Shown here in pieces: positions 48,999 through 58,029 of a stretch of DNA of 64,000 bases. The DNA is from VXNE01 sp963665455 (GTDB taxonomy: Bacteria > Pseudomonadota > Gammaproteobacteria > Pseudomonadales > Azotimanducaceae), in NCBI GenBank assembly GCA_963665455.1, contig OY762279.1:4774001-4838000 (forward strand), given 5' to 3'. A model generated the notes under the pieces. It was not told the DNA's origin. It made no database searches and saw nothing but the letters and a program-made list of their open reading frames with translations. The stretch's first letter is position 1. The number at the start of each line of letters is the position of its first letter. Position numbers and translations under genes: made by a program.

Positions 48999-49616
48999 TC
49001 AGACCCGGTACGTGGTCTCCGTCATGACCCGCGAGACCAGCGTCATGGCCCGCTTGACGCCGTCGGGGAAGACCGCGGCGCCGGCCCGCATCGCGTTGAC
49101 GCCGTGGCGCGCCTCGTCGGAGCGCATCTCCGCCACGATCGCGCGGCTGCGGGCGTCCTCCGCCGGCAGGTCGTCGAGGTGGCGATCCAGGTGACGCACC
49201 ACCTGGTCCTCCGTCGCCTCCACGAATCCCAGGCTCACCCGGTCCCCCAGCGCTCCGGCCGCCGCCCCCATCAGGAACGACGCCGCGTAGAACAGCGGAT
49301 CGAGGACGCTCGGCCGGGATTCGAGCTCCTCCAACCGCTGCCGGCACCACGCCAAGTGGTCCACCTCCTCCGCCGCCGCGTGCTGCAAGGCATCCCGCAC
49401 CGAGTCGCCGCGGGCCGTCAGGGCCTGACCCTCGTAGAGCGCCTGCGCACACACTTCGCCGGTATGGTTCACGCGCATCAGGCCGGCCGCGTGCCGCCGC
49501 TCCGCCTCGGTCAACTCGCCCTCCGGCACATCCGGGGCCGCGCTCGAGGGCGTGCCCACGCCGGTCAGCGTTCGCAGGCCGCGGTCGAAGACGCCGATGA
49601 GGTCGTCGACGTTCAA
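48999..49616 (-). CDS. coq7: Demethoxyubiquinone hydroxylase Coq7
   Basis: This 205-residue di-iron protein adds the C6 hydroxyl in ubiquinone synthesis. Iron ligands are visible: Glu in N-H-T-G-E-V-C near residue 55, E-x-x-H in A-E-E-V-D-H-L near 85, Glu in V-E-A-T-E-D-Q near 137 and E-x-x-H in S-D-E-A-R-H-G near 170. Its presence points to aerobic ubiquinone respiration. It overlaps the hinT gene upstream by four bases. SDR and sterol-reductase genes follow on the same strand. Confidence 0.93.
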   Translation of the reverse strand: MNVDDLIGVFDRGLRTLTGVGTPSSAAPDVPEGELTEAERRHAAGLMRVNHTGEVCAQALYEGQALTARGDSVRDALQHAAAEEVDHLAWCRQRLEELESRPSVLDPLFYAASFLMGAAAGALGDRVSLGFVEATEDQVVRHLDRHLDDLPAEDARSRAIVAEMRSDEARHGVNAMRAGAAVFPDGVKRAMTLVSRVMTETTYRV

Positions 49617-49954
49617 CCCAGGGCTCCGAGCTGCCGTCCGCCGATGAGGTGCAGGTTCAGGTGATACACCGTCTGCCCGCCCTCGCCGTTGCAGTTCATG
49701 ATGAGGCGATAGCCGGAACCGGAGATGCCGCGCTGCTGGGCCAGACGCTTCGCGCAGAGGACCATCCGGCCCACGATCTCGATGTTCGCCTCCGTCAGCT
49801 CGTTCGTAGTCGCGATATGGGCCTTGGGGATGATCCGAAAGTGTACCGGGGCCTGCGCCGCCAAGTCCTGGAACGCCATCAATTCATCGTCCTCGTGGAG
49901 GACGACGGCGGGCAGCTCACGCGCGGCGATCCGGCAGAAGACGCAATCGGACAT
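49613..49954 (-). CDS. hinT: Histidine-triad (HIT/HinT) protein with altered catalytic triad
   Basis: This 113-residue HIT protein starts MSDCVFCRIAARELPAVVLH and has the HinT core R-I-I-P-K-A-H-I near residue 42 and N-C-N-G-E-G-G-Q-T-V-Y near 92. The triad reads H-L-N-L-H-L where the family has H-x-H-x-H: the middle His, the nucleophile that is AMP-ylated, is Asn (codon AAC). One base change (CAC to AAC) would explain it. HinT hydrolyses purine phosphoramidates; this protein may be inactive or reduced. It is coupled to coq7. Confidence 0.88.
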   Translation of the reverse strand: MSDCVFCRIAARELPAVVLHEDDELMAFQDLAAQAPVHFRIIPKAHIATTNELTEANIEIVGRMVLCAKRLAQQRGISGSGYRLIMNCNGEGGQTVYHLNLHLIGGRQLGALG

Positions 49955-49984
49955 CGGGGCGCAACCTCGGGCGACGGGCCGCGA

Positions 49985-50884
49985 CTATACACCGTACGTG
50001 CCCACGGCCCCCGACGGGCGGGCGGCTGCCGCCACGGGCGTGGCGGAGAATCCCAGCCGCGTGAGCAGGACCAACGCATAGGCGCGTTGTCCCGCACGCC
50101 CACCCCGTATCGCCACGGGCTGGTCCTTGCCCAAGAGCCGCGCGGCGTCGCCGAGCGCCTCCACGGACACACGGTCGAGGTCGAGGACCTGGGCATTCGA
50201 CGGCGGCGACTCCGGATACAGGTACTCGTCGATCAGGCCGCGCACCGATGCGCCCGGCAGCACGAGCAGCACCGCGTCCTCGATGACCGTGAACCGCCGC
50301 GCCCCGGCCGTGAAGTCGGAGCCCGCGAAGACCAGTTCCTCACCGAAGTAGTCCCCCGCCCGAAACACCGCATCGTCCCCCGCGACGCTACCGGATTGCA
50401 CGAGATACACGGCATCGTCGCCGGCGAAATCCTCCCCGGCCCCGAGCCGCCGCCGTGCCGCACCACGCAGCAGCCGCTGCCAGGTCAGGGCTGGCAACGC
50501 CCGCACGAGGGGCGACGCCAAGAGCCGGTCGAGCCATCCCTCCACCGCCGCCACCTCCGGTTCGGGAACCCGCGCCGGCTGCAACGCGAACCGAAGGGGG
50601 GCGAGATCCACCGACAAGACCTTCGTCGCGGTGCGCGTCTCCAGGGCCACATCGTCGCCGGGACGATAGATTTCCTCTTCGACGGAGCGGCGCCGTCCAT
50701 CCCCATCCACGGCCTCCACGGCCCCCTCCACCAAGTAGAGATGCCGTTCTAGCCGACTACCGCGCCGGAGCAGCCAACGGTTTGCGGGGAGTTCGATCAG
50801 GCGCGCATGCCGCGCCGCCAAATCCAGGGTTGCGGCGTCGAGGCCGGCGAAGGCCGGGAACCGTCTGAGCACGTTCGCAAGCAT
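49985..50884 (-). CDS. Cyclic nucleotide-binding-like regulatory protein
   Basis: This 299-residue protein has two cNMP-binding-like barrels. The first (about 15-95) has L-E-R-H-L-Y-L-V-E-G-A-V-E and V-E-E-E-I-Y-R-P-G-D-D-V; the second (about 130-215) has D-A-V-Y-L-V-Q-S-G-S-V and F-R-A-G-D-Y-F-G-E-E-L-V-F. The Arg that contacts cyclic phosphate in CRP is not evident, so ligand binding is doubtful. No helix-turn-helix was found; the C-terminus reads G-G-R-A-G-Q-R-A-Y-A-L-V and might be a worn rhodanese-like tail. It lies between hinT and purD on the same strand. Role unknown. Confidence 0.65.
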   Translation of the reverse strand: MLANVLRRFPAFAGLDAATLDLAARHARLIELPANRWLLRRGSRLERHLYLVEGAVEAVDGDGRRRSVEEEIYRPGDDVALETRTATKVLSVDLAPLRFALQPARVPEPEVAAVEGWLDRLLASPLVRALPALTWQRLLRGAARRRLGAGEDFAGDDAVYLVQSGSVAGDDAVFRAGDYFGEELVFAGSDFTAGARRFTVIEDAVLLVLPGASVRGLIDEYLYPESPPSNAQVLDLDRVSVEALGDAARLLGKDQPVAIRGGRAGQRAYALVLLTRLGFSATPVAAAARPSGAVGTYGV

Positions 50885-50919
50885 GGTGTGATCGTCTCAC
50901 ACCGAAACGAAGGTTCCTG

Positions 50920-52203
50920 TCAGTTTTTCTCCCGGGCGATTGCGCGATATCCGATATCCGTTCTGTAGTACGCATCCTCCCACTGTAAGCGTTCGACCCG
51001 GTTGTACGCGCGCGCCTGGGCGTCCGTGACCGAGCTGCCGAGTGCCGTAACGCACAGCACGCGTCCGCCGTTGGTGACGGTCTCGCCACCGGCGAGCGCC
51101 GTCCCCGCGTGAAAGACCTTCGTATCCGGCAGGTGCTCCTCCAACCCGTGGATGGCGCGTCCCTTCGCGTAGTCGAGGGGATAGCCCCCGGCGGCCATGA
51201 CGACGCCAACCGCCGGACGCGGGTCCCAAGCGAGTTCCACCCCCTCGAGTCCGCCGGACAACGCGCGCCGGCAAAGCTCCGCAAGATCGCCCCGGAACCG
51301 CATCAGCACCGGCTGCGCCTCGGGGTCGCCAAAGCGGCAGTTGAACTCGATGACCTTGGGCGACCCGTCCGGCATGATCATCAGCCCCGCGTAGAGGAAG
51401 CCTTGGTAGGGCGCCCCGTCCGCCGCCATGCCCCGCACCGTGGGACCGATGACCTCGTCCATGATGCGCTCGTGTACGCGCGGCGTGACCACCGGCGCCG
51501 GCGAGTACGCGCCCATGCCGCCGGTGTTCGGGCCGAGGTCGCCGTCGTCCCGGGCCTTGTGGTCCTGGGAGGATGCAAACGGGACGACCTGGGCACCGTC
51601 CGTCATGCAAATGAAGCTGGCCTCTTCGCCCTCCAGGAACTCCTCGACCACGATCTCCCGGCCGGCGGCACCGAAGCGGTCGCCGGACAGCATCTCCTCC
51701 GCCGCCCCGATCGCCTCTTCCACGTCGCGGGCGACGGTCACCCCCTTGCCGGCCGCGAGCCCGTCCGCCTTGACGACCACCGGCGCGCCCGTCCGTTCGA
51801 TGTAGGCGCGCGCGGCGGCCGCGTCCGTGAACGATGCATAGCGCGCCGTCGGAATGCCATGGCGGGCGAGGAACTCCTTGGCGAAGACCTTCGAGCCCTC
51901 AAGCTGCGCCGCAGCCTGGGTGGGGCCGAAACAGGGCAGGCCCTCGGCGTCGAAGTGATCCCGCAGGCCCGCGACCAACGGGGCCTCCGGGCCCGCGATG
52001 GTCAGGGCCACGTCGTTCGCGCGCGCGCACGCCACCAGCGCATAGAACGCATCGACGGCGATGTCCACGTTCACCACCTTTGCTTCGCGCGCTGTGCCCG
52101 CATTGCCCGGAGCGACCAGGACGCGCTCCACGTCGGGCGAGCGGGCCACGGCCCATGCCAGCGCGTGCTCGCGTCCGCCGCCGCCGATAATCAGGATGTT
52201 CAT
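50920..52203 (-). CDS. purD: Phosphoribosylamine-glycine ligase PurD
   Basis: This 427-residue ATP-grasp enzyme makes GAR in purine synthesis. It starts M-N-I-L-I-I-G-G-G-G-R-E-H-A-L-A-W and has V-V-K-A-D-G-L-A-A-G-K-G-V near residue 142 (ATP loop), F-N-C-R-F-G-D-P-E near 285 (metal and substrate site) and a C-terminal V-A-M-like domain. Length is standard. It lies 24 bases after purH on the same strand, the common gammaproteobacterial purHD order. Confidence 0.97.
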   Translation of the reverse strand: MNILIIGGGGREHALAWAVARSPDVERVLVAPGNAGTAREAKVVNVDIAVDAFYALVACARANDVALTIAGPEAPLVAGLRDHFDAEGLPCFGPTQAAAQLEGSKVFAKEFLARHGIPTARYASFTDAAAARAYIERTGAPVVVKADGLAAGKGVTVARDVEEAIGAAEEMLSGDRFGAAGREIVVEEFLEGEEASFICMTDGAQVVPFASSQDHKARDDGDLGPNTGGMGAYSPAPVVTPRVHERIMDEVIGPTVRGMAADGAPYQGFLYAGLMIMPDGSPKVIEFNCRFGDPEAQPVLMRFRGDLAELCRRALSGGLEGVELAWDPRPAVGVVMAAGGYPLDYAKGRAIHGLEEHLPDTKVFHAGTALAGGETVTNGGRVLCVTALGSSVTDAQARAYNRVERLQWEDAYYRTDIGYRAIAREKN

Positions 52204-52227
52204 AGTCAGTGCCGAATCGGTGCCGAG

Positions 52228-53796
52228 TCAGTGTCGAAAGTGGCGGACGCCCGTAAACACCATTGCCATGCCGTGCTCGTCCGCCGCCGCGATGGATTCG
52301 GCGTCCCGCACCGATCCGCCCGGTTGGATGACGGCACGGATACCGGCCCGCGCGGCGGCGTCCACGCCGTCGCGGAACGGGAAGAACGCATCCGACGCCA
52401 TGACGGCGCCCTCGACCTCGAGGCCGGCGTCCCCGGCCTTCATGCCGGCGATCCGCGCGCTGACGACGCGGCTCATCTGCCCGGCGCCCACGCCGATGGT
52501 CCGCCCGTCCCGCGCGTAGACGATCGCGTTCGACTTGACGAACCAAGCGACCCGCCAGGCGAACAGTAGATCGGCCATCTCCGCATCGGTCGGGGCGCGG
52601 GCGGTGACCGTGCGCAAGGCAGCGTCGTCGAGACAGAGCACGTCTTCGTCCTGGACGAGCAACCCCCCGCCGACCCGCTTGAAGTCCCACCGCGCCCGCC
52701 GCGGGGACGGGTCTCCCACCGCAAGCAGCCGCAGGTTCTTGCGCGCCCGCGCCGCCTCCGCGGCGTCCGGAGCGACCGCCGGCGCGACGACGACCTCCGC
52801 GAACTGCCGGGCGATCACCGCTTCCAGGGTGGCGCCGTCGAGCGCGCGATTGAACGCCACGATGCCCCCGAAGGCGGACGTGGGATCGGTCGCGAACGCC
52901 CTCTCATAGGCTGCGCCGAGGTCTTCTGCCACGGCGACGCCGCAGGGATTCGCGTGCTTCACGATCACGCAGGCGGGGTCGTCGTGGGCCTGCACGCAGC
53001 GCACCGCCGCGTCCGCATCCGCGATGTTGTTGAAGGACAACTCCTTGCCCTGTAGATGCGTCAAGGCGCCCACCGTACCCCGCGCCGCCCGGCCCTCCAC
53101 GTAGAAGGCCGCGGACTGATGCGGGTTCTCCCCGTAGCGGAGGGCGCGATGCTTGTCGAATCCCAGGGCGAGGCGTTCCGGGAACGCGTCCGTGGCGAAC
53201 CACCCGGCGATCGCCGTTTCGTAGCCGGCCGTGTGGGCGAACGCCTTCGCCGCGAAGGCGCGACGCTCCTCCAGGGTCGTGCCGCCGTCTCCAAGGCGCT
53301 CGACGACGCGTTCGTAGTCCGCGGGATCGACGACCGCAAGCACGTCGGCGTGGTTCTTGGCCGCCGCGCGGAGCAGCGTCGGCCCCCCGATGTCGATGTT
53401 CTCGACGGCCTCTTCAGCCGTGTGATCGCCGCGTGCGACCGTCTCCTCGAAGGGGTACAGATTGACGGCCACCAAGTCGATGAGCGCGATGCCGTGGCGG
53501 GCCAAGGTCCCCGCATCGACGTCCCGCCGGGCCAGGATGCCGCCGTGGATCGTTGGATGGAGGGTCTTGACGCGGCCGTCCATGATCTCCGGGAAGCCGG
53601 TGTGCTCGGAGACCTCCCGGACGGCGACGCCGGCGGCCGCGAGCGCGGCCTTGGTGCCGCCCGTCGATAGCAGTTCGACGCCGAGCGCCTCGAGGGCCCG
53701 GGCGAACTCCACGATGCCACTTTTGTCCGACACCGACAGCAACGCTCGTCGGACGGTGGCGCGTCGGATCGGATCTTTCGAGATTTCAGCGCCCAC
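52228..53796 (-). CDS. purH: AICAR transformylase/IMP cyclohydrolase PurH
   Basis: This 522-residue bifunctional enzyme performs the last two steps of IMP synthesis. The N-terminal cyclohydrolase has S-V-S-D-K-S-G near residue 20, S-T-G-G-T-K-A-A near 44 and R-V-K-T-L-H-P near 75. The C-terminal transformylase has N-P-C-G-V-A near 275 and F-V-K-S-N-A-I-V near 425 (Lys-Ser pair). Start GTG 53796 is chosen because GGAGG lies four bases upstream; GTG 53814 adds six residues. purD follows. Confidence 0.96.
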   Translation of the reverse strand: MGAEISKDPIRRATVRRALLSVSDKSGIVEFARALEALGVELLSTGGTKAALAAAGVAVREVSEHTGFPEIMDGRVKTLHPTIHGGILARRDVDAGTLARHGIALIDLVAVNLYPFEETVARGDHTAEEAVENIDIGGPTLLRAAAKNHADVLAVVDPADYERVVERLGDGGTTLEERRAFAAKAFAHTAGYETAIAGWFATDAFPERLALGFDKHRALRYGENPHQSAAFYVEGRAARGTVGALTHLQGKELSFNNIADADAAVRCVQAHDDPACVIVKHANPCGVAVAEDLGAAYERAFATDPTSAFGGIVAFNRALDGATLEAVIARQFAEVVVAPAVAPDAAEAARARKNLRLLAVGDPSPRRARWDFKRVGGGLLVQDEDVLCLDDAALRTVTARAPTDAEMADLLFAWRVAWFVKSNAIVYARDGRTIGVGAGQMSRVVSARIAGMKAGDAGLEVEGAVMASDAFFPFRDGVDAAARAGIRAVIQPGGSVRDAESIAAADEHGMAMVFTGVRHFRH

Positions 53797-53853
53797 GTCG
53801 CCTCCAAAGCACACGGTCGCGATAGTAGCAGCCCGGACTCCAGCGCTATCCGG

Positions 53854-54324
53854 CTACAACGCCTCCAAGGTCACGTTCACGGCCTCCAACGGCGCGCTCC
53901 GGAACGCCAGGGCGGCGCGCACCGGAGTCATCGTGCGCATGACCGCGCCGGCGCCGCGAGACACCGGGAGGTACTCCTCCGGTTCGCAGCGCCGCATGGC
54001 CACGGCCTCCCCGGCGAGGTTCCACAAGCGCAACTCCAGCGCCGGGAAAGGCTGCGCGAAGGACGCCTCGTTCACGAGCGTGGCCTCCACCACAAGGCCG
54101 CCGGCCACCTGCGGATGGGAGCGCACCGCGAGGCCGCGCACCGAGATGTGTTGCGGGGAGCGCTGCGCCGGCACCGTGCAGGACAGGGCGACACAGGCCG
54201 CGGTGTAAGCGACCCGCAGGTGGGGGTTTCGTGACCACGTGTCGAACTGCAGCCAGAAGAGCTGGATCGCCAAACCCAGCGTGGCGAGCAGGATCCCGGC
54301 GCCCCACGCGGCCCGACGCGACAT
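53854..54324 (-). CDS. DUF3426 membrane protein
   Basis: This protein of about 156 residues has one membrane helix near the N-terminus (A-W-G-A-G-I-L-L-A-T-L-G-L-A), then Y-T-A-A-C-V-A-L-S-C-T-V-P and a beta-sandwich-like region (R-G-L-A-V-R-S-H-P and E-A-T-L-V-N-E). This is the DUF3426 pattern without the zinc ribbon that longer members carry. It is found next to prmA in many gammaproteobacteria, as here, with the start overlapping or just after the prmA stop. ATG 54324 is used; GTG 54342 is possible. Function unknown. Confidence 0.75.
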   Translation of the reverse strand: MSRRAAWGAGILLATLGLAIQLFWLQFDTWSRNPHLRVAYTAACVALSCTVPAQRSPQHISVRGLAVRSHPQVAGGLVVEATLVNEASFAQPFPALELRLWNLAGEAVAMRRCEPEEYLPVSRGAGAVMRTMTPVRAALAFRSAPLEAVNVTLEAL

Positions 54325-54343
54325 CGGCCTCGACGGGGCCACG

Positions 54344-55219
54344 TCAACGGGCACCGGCTGTCGCGGCCCGACGCCCCGACAAGAGCATCCAACCCTCCAT
54401 CCGCCGGGGCGCATCGAAGGCGATGTCCGCAAAGGCCTCCATCACCTCGCCCGCCTGCGGCTCCAAGACACCCGAGAGCGCGATTCGACCCTGCCCCGAC
54501 AGGCTTGACCAAAGCCGTGGGGCCTCGGCGGCTAGCGTGCCGGCGAGGATGTTCGACACAACTACATCGAAGGTCCGCCCCGCCTCGAAGGCATCGCTCG
54601 ACCGCACTTCGATGTCCAAGCCGTTGTGCGTGGCGTTCATTCGAGCCACATCGAGTGCGAGGGGGTCATGGTCCAAGGCAACCACCCGTTCGGCACCGAG
54701 CAGCTTCGCCGCAAGCGCCAGAATGCCGGAACCGCAGCCGAAGTCCAGGACGGACCGTCGGGCCAAGGGCAGAGATGCGAGCCAGGCGAGACAGAGCCGC
54801 GTCGTCGGGTGGCTTCCTGCGCCGAACGCCGCGCCCGGGTCTAGGCGCAACACCGTCCCATGAAGGTCCGCCATCGAAGCGTGGGATGGCGCGACGGTCA
54901 ACGACCCGAATCGTCTCGGCTCGACATCCCGCCGCCAACGCGCCGGCCAATCGGAGTCGGACACGAAGTCCACGCGCAGCGGCCGTCCCTTGAAGCGGAC
55001 ACGCACCCGCGCGAGGTCCGCATCCAGCGGAAAGAGTCCGACCGCGCACGCCTCGCGCCAGGCGGCCAAGTCCGGCAATGCACCGGGCGGAGGTTCGAAA
55101 ATCGCCGAGTCGCCACCGTCCAGCCAAGTCACGGCCACGGCACCCAAGGCTTCCAGCGCCTCGCCCGCCGCCTCGGCGTCCGCGCCCCGCACGCCCACGG
55201 AGACCCGAATCCAGGGCAT
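54344..55219 (-). CDS. prmA: Ribosomal protein L11 methyltransferase PrmA
   Basis: This 291-residue enzyme trimethylates ribosomal protein L11. The N-terminal substrate domain starts M-P-W-I-R-V-S-V, typical of PrmA. The methyltransferase has G-S-H-P-T-T near residue 137, V-L-D-F-G-C-G-S-G-I-L near 157 (SAM loop) and V-V-S-N-I-L-A-G near 224. It lies four bases after accB, with the DUF3426 gene directly downstream. Confidence 0.95.
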   Translation of the reverse strand: MPWIRVSVGVRGADAEAAGEALEALGAVAVTWLDGGDSAIFEPPPGALPDLAAWREACAVGLFPLDADLARVRVRFKGRPLRVDFVSDSDWPARWRRDVEPRRFGSLTVAPSHASMADLHGTVLRLDPGAAFGAGSHPTTRLCLAWLASLPLARRSVLDFGCGSGILALAAKLLGAERVVALDHDPLALDVARMNATHNGLDIEVRSSDAFEAGRTFDVVVSNILAGTLAAEAPRLWSSLSGQGRIALSGVLEPQAGEVMEAFADIAFDAPRRMEGWMLLSGRRAATAGAR

Positions 55220-55223
55220 TCAC

Positions 55224-55664
55224 TCACACGATGCGGAAGAGCGGCGTTCCCGATTCCATGGCCCGTCCGTTCTCGAGGAGAACCTCGGCCACGGTGCCCG
55301 TCACCTCGGCCTCGATCCGGTTCATCATCTTCATGCTCTCGATGATGCAGAGCACGTCACCCTGGGCGACCGCGTCCCCCTCATGCACGAACGGCGCCTC
55401 GCCCGGCGCCGGGGACCGATAGAACGTGCCGGAGATCGGCGCCCGCACGACCTGACCGACGACCGTCGGTGCCGCCGCGCCGTCCGCGGCTGTCTCCGCC
55501 TCGCCCGCCGGGGCGGCAACCTCTGGAGGCGCGGGCACGGGCATGGCCACCGCCGGAACGCCGCGGGCAACCCGGATCGACTCGTCCCCATCCCGGACTT
55601 CGAGCTCCGCGATACCGGATTCCTGCACCAGCTCGATCAGCTTCTTGATTTTCCTGAGGTCCAA
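55224..55664 (-). CDS. accB: Biotin carboxyl carrier protein of acetyl-CoA carboxylase AccB
   Basis: This 146-residue carrier starts M-D-L-R-K-I-K-K-L-I-E-L-V-Q, has an Ala/Pro/Glu-rich linker near residues 40-65 and a lipoyl/biotinyl domain. The biotinylated Lys is in C-I-I-E-S-M-K-M-M-N near residue 112 (Ser where most have Ala before M-K-M). It carries CO2 for fatty acid synthesis. accC, normally the next gene, is absent: prmA follows after four bases. aroQ precedes it by 15 bases, the usual aroQ-accB order. Confidence 0.95.
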   Translation of the reverse strand: MDLRKIKKLIELVQESGIAELEVRDGDESIRVARGVPAVAMPVPAPPEVAAPAGEAETAADGAAAPTVVGQVVRAPISGTFYRSPAPGEAPFVHEGDAVAQGDVLCIIESMKMMNRIEAEVTGTVAEVLLENGRAMESGTPLFRIV

Positions 55665-55679
55665 CGCTCCTCCCTCCGC

Positions 55680-56120
55680 TCAGTCATCCACCACCGCCAT
55701 CGCGGCGAGCAACGCGTACTCGTACCCGGCGGCGCCCAAGCCGGCGATCACCCCCCGCGCCACGTCCGAGAGGTACGAGTGCCGCCGGAATTCCTCCCGG
55801 GCGTGGACGTTGGAAAGATGCACCTCGATGAACGGCACGCCCACGGCGAGGAAGGCGTCCCGCAAGGCGACGCTCGTATGCGTGAACGCCCCCGGGTTGA
55901 CGACGACGTAGGCCGTGCCGTCCCGGCCGGCGCGTTGCACGGCCTCGACGAGTTCATGTTCCGCGTTGCTCTGGAAGGTCGCGAGTTCGTGTCCCCGCGA
56001 TTCCGCCAGCGACGCAAGCCGCGCATGGATGTCGTCCAAGGTGTCCGCGCCGTAGAGCTCGGGCTCGCGGCTGCCGAGGAGATTCAGGTTCGGTCCATTC
56101 AGGACCAGGATGCGTGCCAC
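55680..56120 (-). CDS. aroQ: Type II 3-dehydroquinate dehydratase AroQ
   Basis: This 146-residue enzyme dehydrates 3-dehydroquinate in the shikimate pathway. Markers are L-V-L-N-G-P-N-L-N-L-L-G at residues 5-16, Q-S-N-A-E-H near 50, N-P-G-A-F-T-H near 77 (catalytic Asn/His region) and E-V-H-L-S-N-V-H near 100. Start is GTG 56120, preceded by GGGAGCGAGAG; an ATG at 56189 adds a non-homologous leader. It begins the aroQ-accB-prmA run. Confidence 0.94.
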   Translation of the reverse strand: MARILVLNGPNLNLLGSREPELYGADTLDDIHARLASLAESRGHELATFQSNAEHELVEAVQRAGRDGTAYVVVNPGAFTHTSVALRDAFLAVGVPFIEVHLSNVHAREEFRRHSYLSDVARGVIAGLGAAGYEYALLAAMAVVDD

Positions 56121-56256
56121 GGCGCTCTCGCTCCCCGCCGGTCCAGCGGCTGCCGGACGATGCCGTGCAGTATGCCACGCATGGAACACGTTAACGACAA
56201 AATCTGTTCCTTTCCCGTCTTTTGCGTGCAGATTCGAGGAAGTTCACTGTCAGCCT

Positions 56257-57942
56257 TTAGCTCGCTCCGTCGATGGCGCCGATCACGACGCCCGGCGTCA
56301 GGATCTGCGGCAGCACGACCGGATCGCCTTCCGGCGGGAAGTAGACATAGAGCGGGACGCCGCTACGCCCGAATCGCTCCAGGACCGCCGTGATCGCCGG
56401 GTCCGCGTTCGTCCAGTCCCCCTTTACGTAGGCGATGCCGCGCTCCTCGAAGTAGCTACGAACACGGTCGGTGCCCAGGGTCGATTGTTCATTGGTCAGG
56501 CACGTGATGCACCACGCCGCGGTGAAGTTCAGGAAGACCGGCCGCCCCTCGGCGCGATGAGCCTCGACGACCTGCATGTCGAAACCCTCCTCCACCACCA
56601 TCGCCGGCCGCTCCACCGAGGACACGGCCCACACCGAGAACGCCGCCAGCCCCGCGACCGCCAGCCAGACCGGCCGCAGCCACCCTGTCCGGCGCATCCC
56701 GAGCCACGCGAGAAAGCCCGCCACGACGAACGCCGAGAGCATCCAGGCCGCGCCGCCGGCCCCGGACTGCAGCGCCAGCACCCAGACCAGCCAGACCACC
56801 GTGGCAAACATCGGGAATGCCATCACCTGCTTCAGCGTCGCCATCCACGGGCCGGGACGCGGCAGCCTTTCCGCGACGGCGGGCACGGCGACCACCACGA
56901 CGTATGGCAGCGCCATCCCCACGCCGAGGGCGACCATCACCGCGAGCAAGACCGGCGCGGGTTGGCTCAATCCGTAACCGACCGCAGCGCCCATGAACGG
57001 CACGGTACACGGCGTCGCCACCACGACCGCCAGCATCCCCGCGGCGAAGGGACCGGCGCGCTCCAGCCCCCCGACGCCGAACCCGGGTGTTTCGAGGACG
57101 CCGAGCAGGTTCAGCCCCAGCACGAAAAAGAGCAGCGCGACCGCGGCCACGAAGCCGGGCGACTGGAGCTGGAACCCCCACCCCACCGCCTCGCCCGCGC
57201 CCTTGAGCACCACTAGGGCCAACCCGAGCAACACGAACGTGGCGACGACGCCGGCCGAGAATCCCGCCGCGTCCCGCAGGCGCCCCTCCGGCGCGCCGAG
57301 GAGGGACAGCGCCTTGATGGAGAGCACCGGGAACACGCACGGCATGAGGTTCAGGATGAGCCCGCCCAGGACGGCCGAGGCCAGGATCGCCAACAGTTCG
57401 GCCAGCGCGAGACCTCCGGCCCCCGCATCCATGTCCACGCCCGCCGCCGCGAAACGCAGCCACTTGCGCTCGGGGGGATAGCACAGCCCGTAGTCCGCGC
57501 AACCCTGATAGTCGATGGCAACCTCGAATGGGTCGGCCCCGGCCGTGACGACCGGCACCTTCACCGTCGCGGTGCCATAGAACACCTCGACCTCGCCGAA
57601 GAACTCGTCGGTCTTCTCAAGGCCGGGAGGAAGTTCCGGCGCGCCCAGGACCGTGCCGTCCCGCGTCTCGAAGCCGAACCGGTGCCGGTACAGGTAGTAG
57701 CCCTCCGGCATCCGCCAATCGGCGGCCAGGACGCCGTCGTCCGTGACCCGCGCGGTGAGCACGAAGGCCTCGTCCACGGGCAGGAAATCGGGTTCTTCGA
57801 GGGGGTTGTCGCCCGGCGTCAAGACCGTCTGGGCCGCGGCCGGCCAGCACAGCACTAGGCAACAAGCGGCCACGAGCCACCGCGGCGGCACGGTCCGCGG
57901 TCGGCGTCGAGCGTGCGAAGTGGACGGATTTCGGCGTAACAC
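56257..57942 (-). CDS. dsbD: Thiol:disulfide interchange protein DsbD
   Basis: This 561-residue inner-membrane protein has a signal peptide (V-A-A-C-C-L-V-L-C-W-P-A-A-A). The periplasmic alpha domain has G-C-A-D-Y-G-L-C-Y near residue 165. Eight helices follow with L-N-L-M-P-C-V-F-P near 215 and V-A-T-P-C-T-V-P near 315 (the membrane Cys pair). The C-terminal thioredoxin-like domain has A-A-W-C-I-T-C near 475. DsbD carries electrons from cytoplasmic thioredoxin to periplasmic DsbC/G. Start is GTG 57942. It is divergent from the lipoprotein gene at 58030. Confidence 0.93.
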   Translation of the reverse strand: MLRRNPSTSHARRRPRTVPPRWLVAACCLVLCWPAAAQTVLTPGDNPLEEPDFLPVDEAFVLTARVTDDGVLAADWRMPEGYYLYRHRFGFETRDGTVLGAPELPPGLEKTDEFFGEVEVFYGTATVKVPVVTAGADPFEVAIDYQGCADYGLCYPPERKWLRFAAAGVDMDAGAGGLALAELLAILASAVLGGLILNLMPCVFPVLSIKALSLLGAPEGRLRDAAGFSAGVVATFVLLGLALVVLKGAGEAVGWGFQLQSPGFVAAVALLFFVLGLNLLGVLETPGFGVGGLERAGPFAAGMLAVVVATPCTVPFMGAAVGYGLSQPAPVLLAVMVALGVGMALPYVVVVAVPAVAERLPRPGPWMATLKQVMAFPMFATVVWLVWVLALQSGAGGAAWMLSAFVVAGFLAWLGMRRTGWLRPVWLAVAGLAAFSVWAVSSVERPAMVVEEGFDMQVVEAHRAEGRPVFLNFTAAWCITCLTNEQSTLGTDRVRSYFEERGIAYVKGDWTNADPAITAVLERFGRSGVPLYVYFPPEGDPVVLPQILTPGVVIGAIDGAS

Positions 57943-58029
57943 GATGTTGGCGGTTGATGGGCGTTCGGTGTCCCTATATCGTGCAACATCGTGCCTCTTC
58001 CTGCACCTCGCGAGTATCCGAAATCGGTC

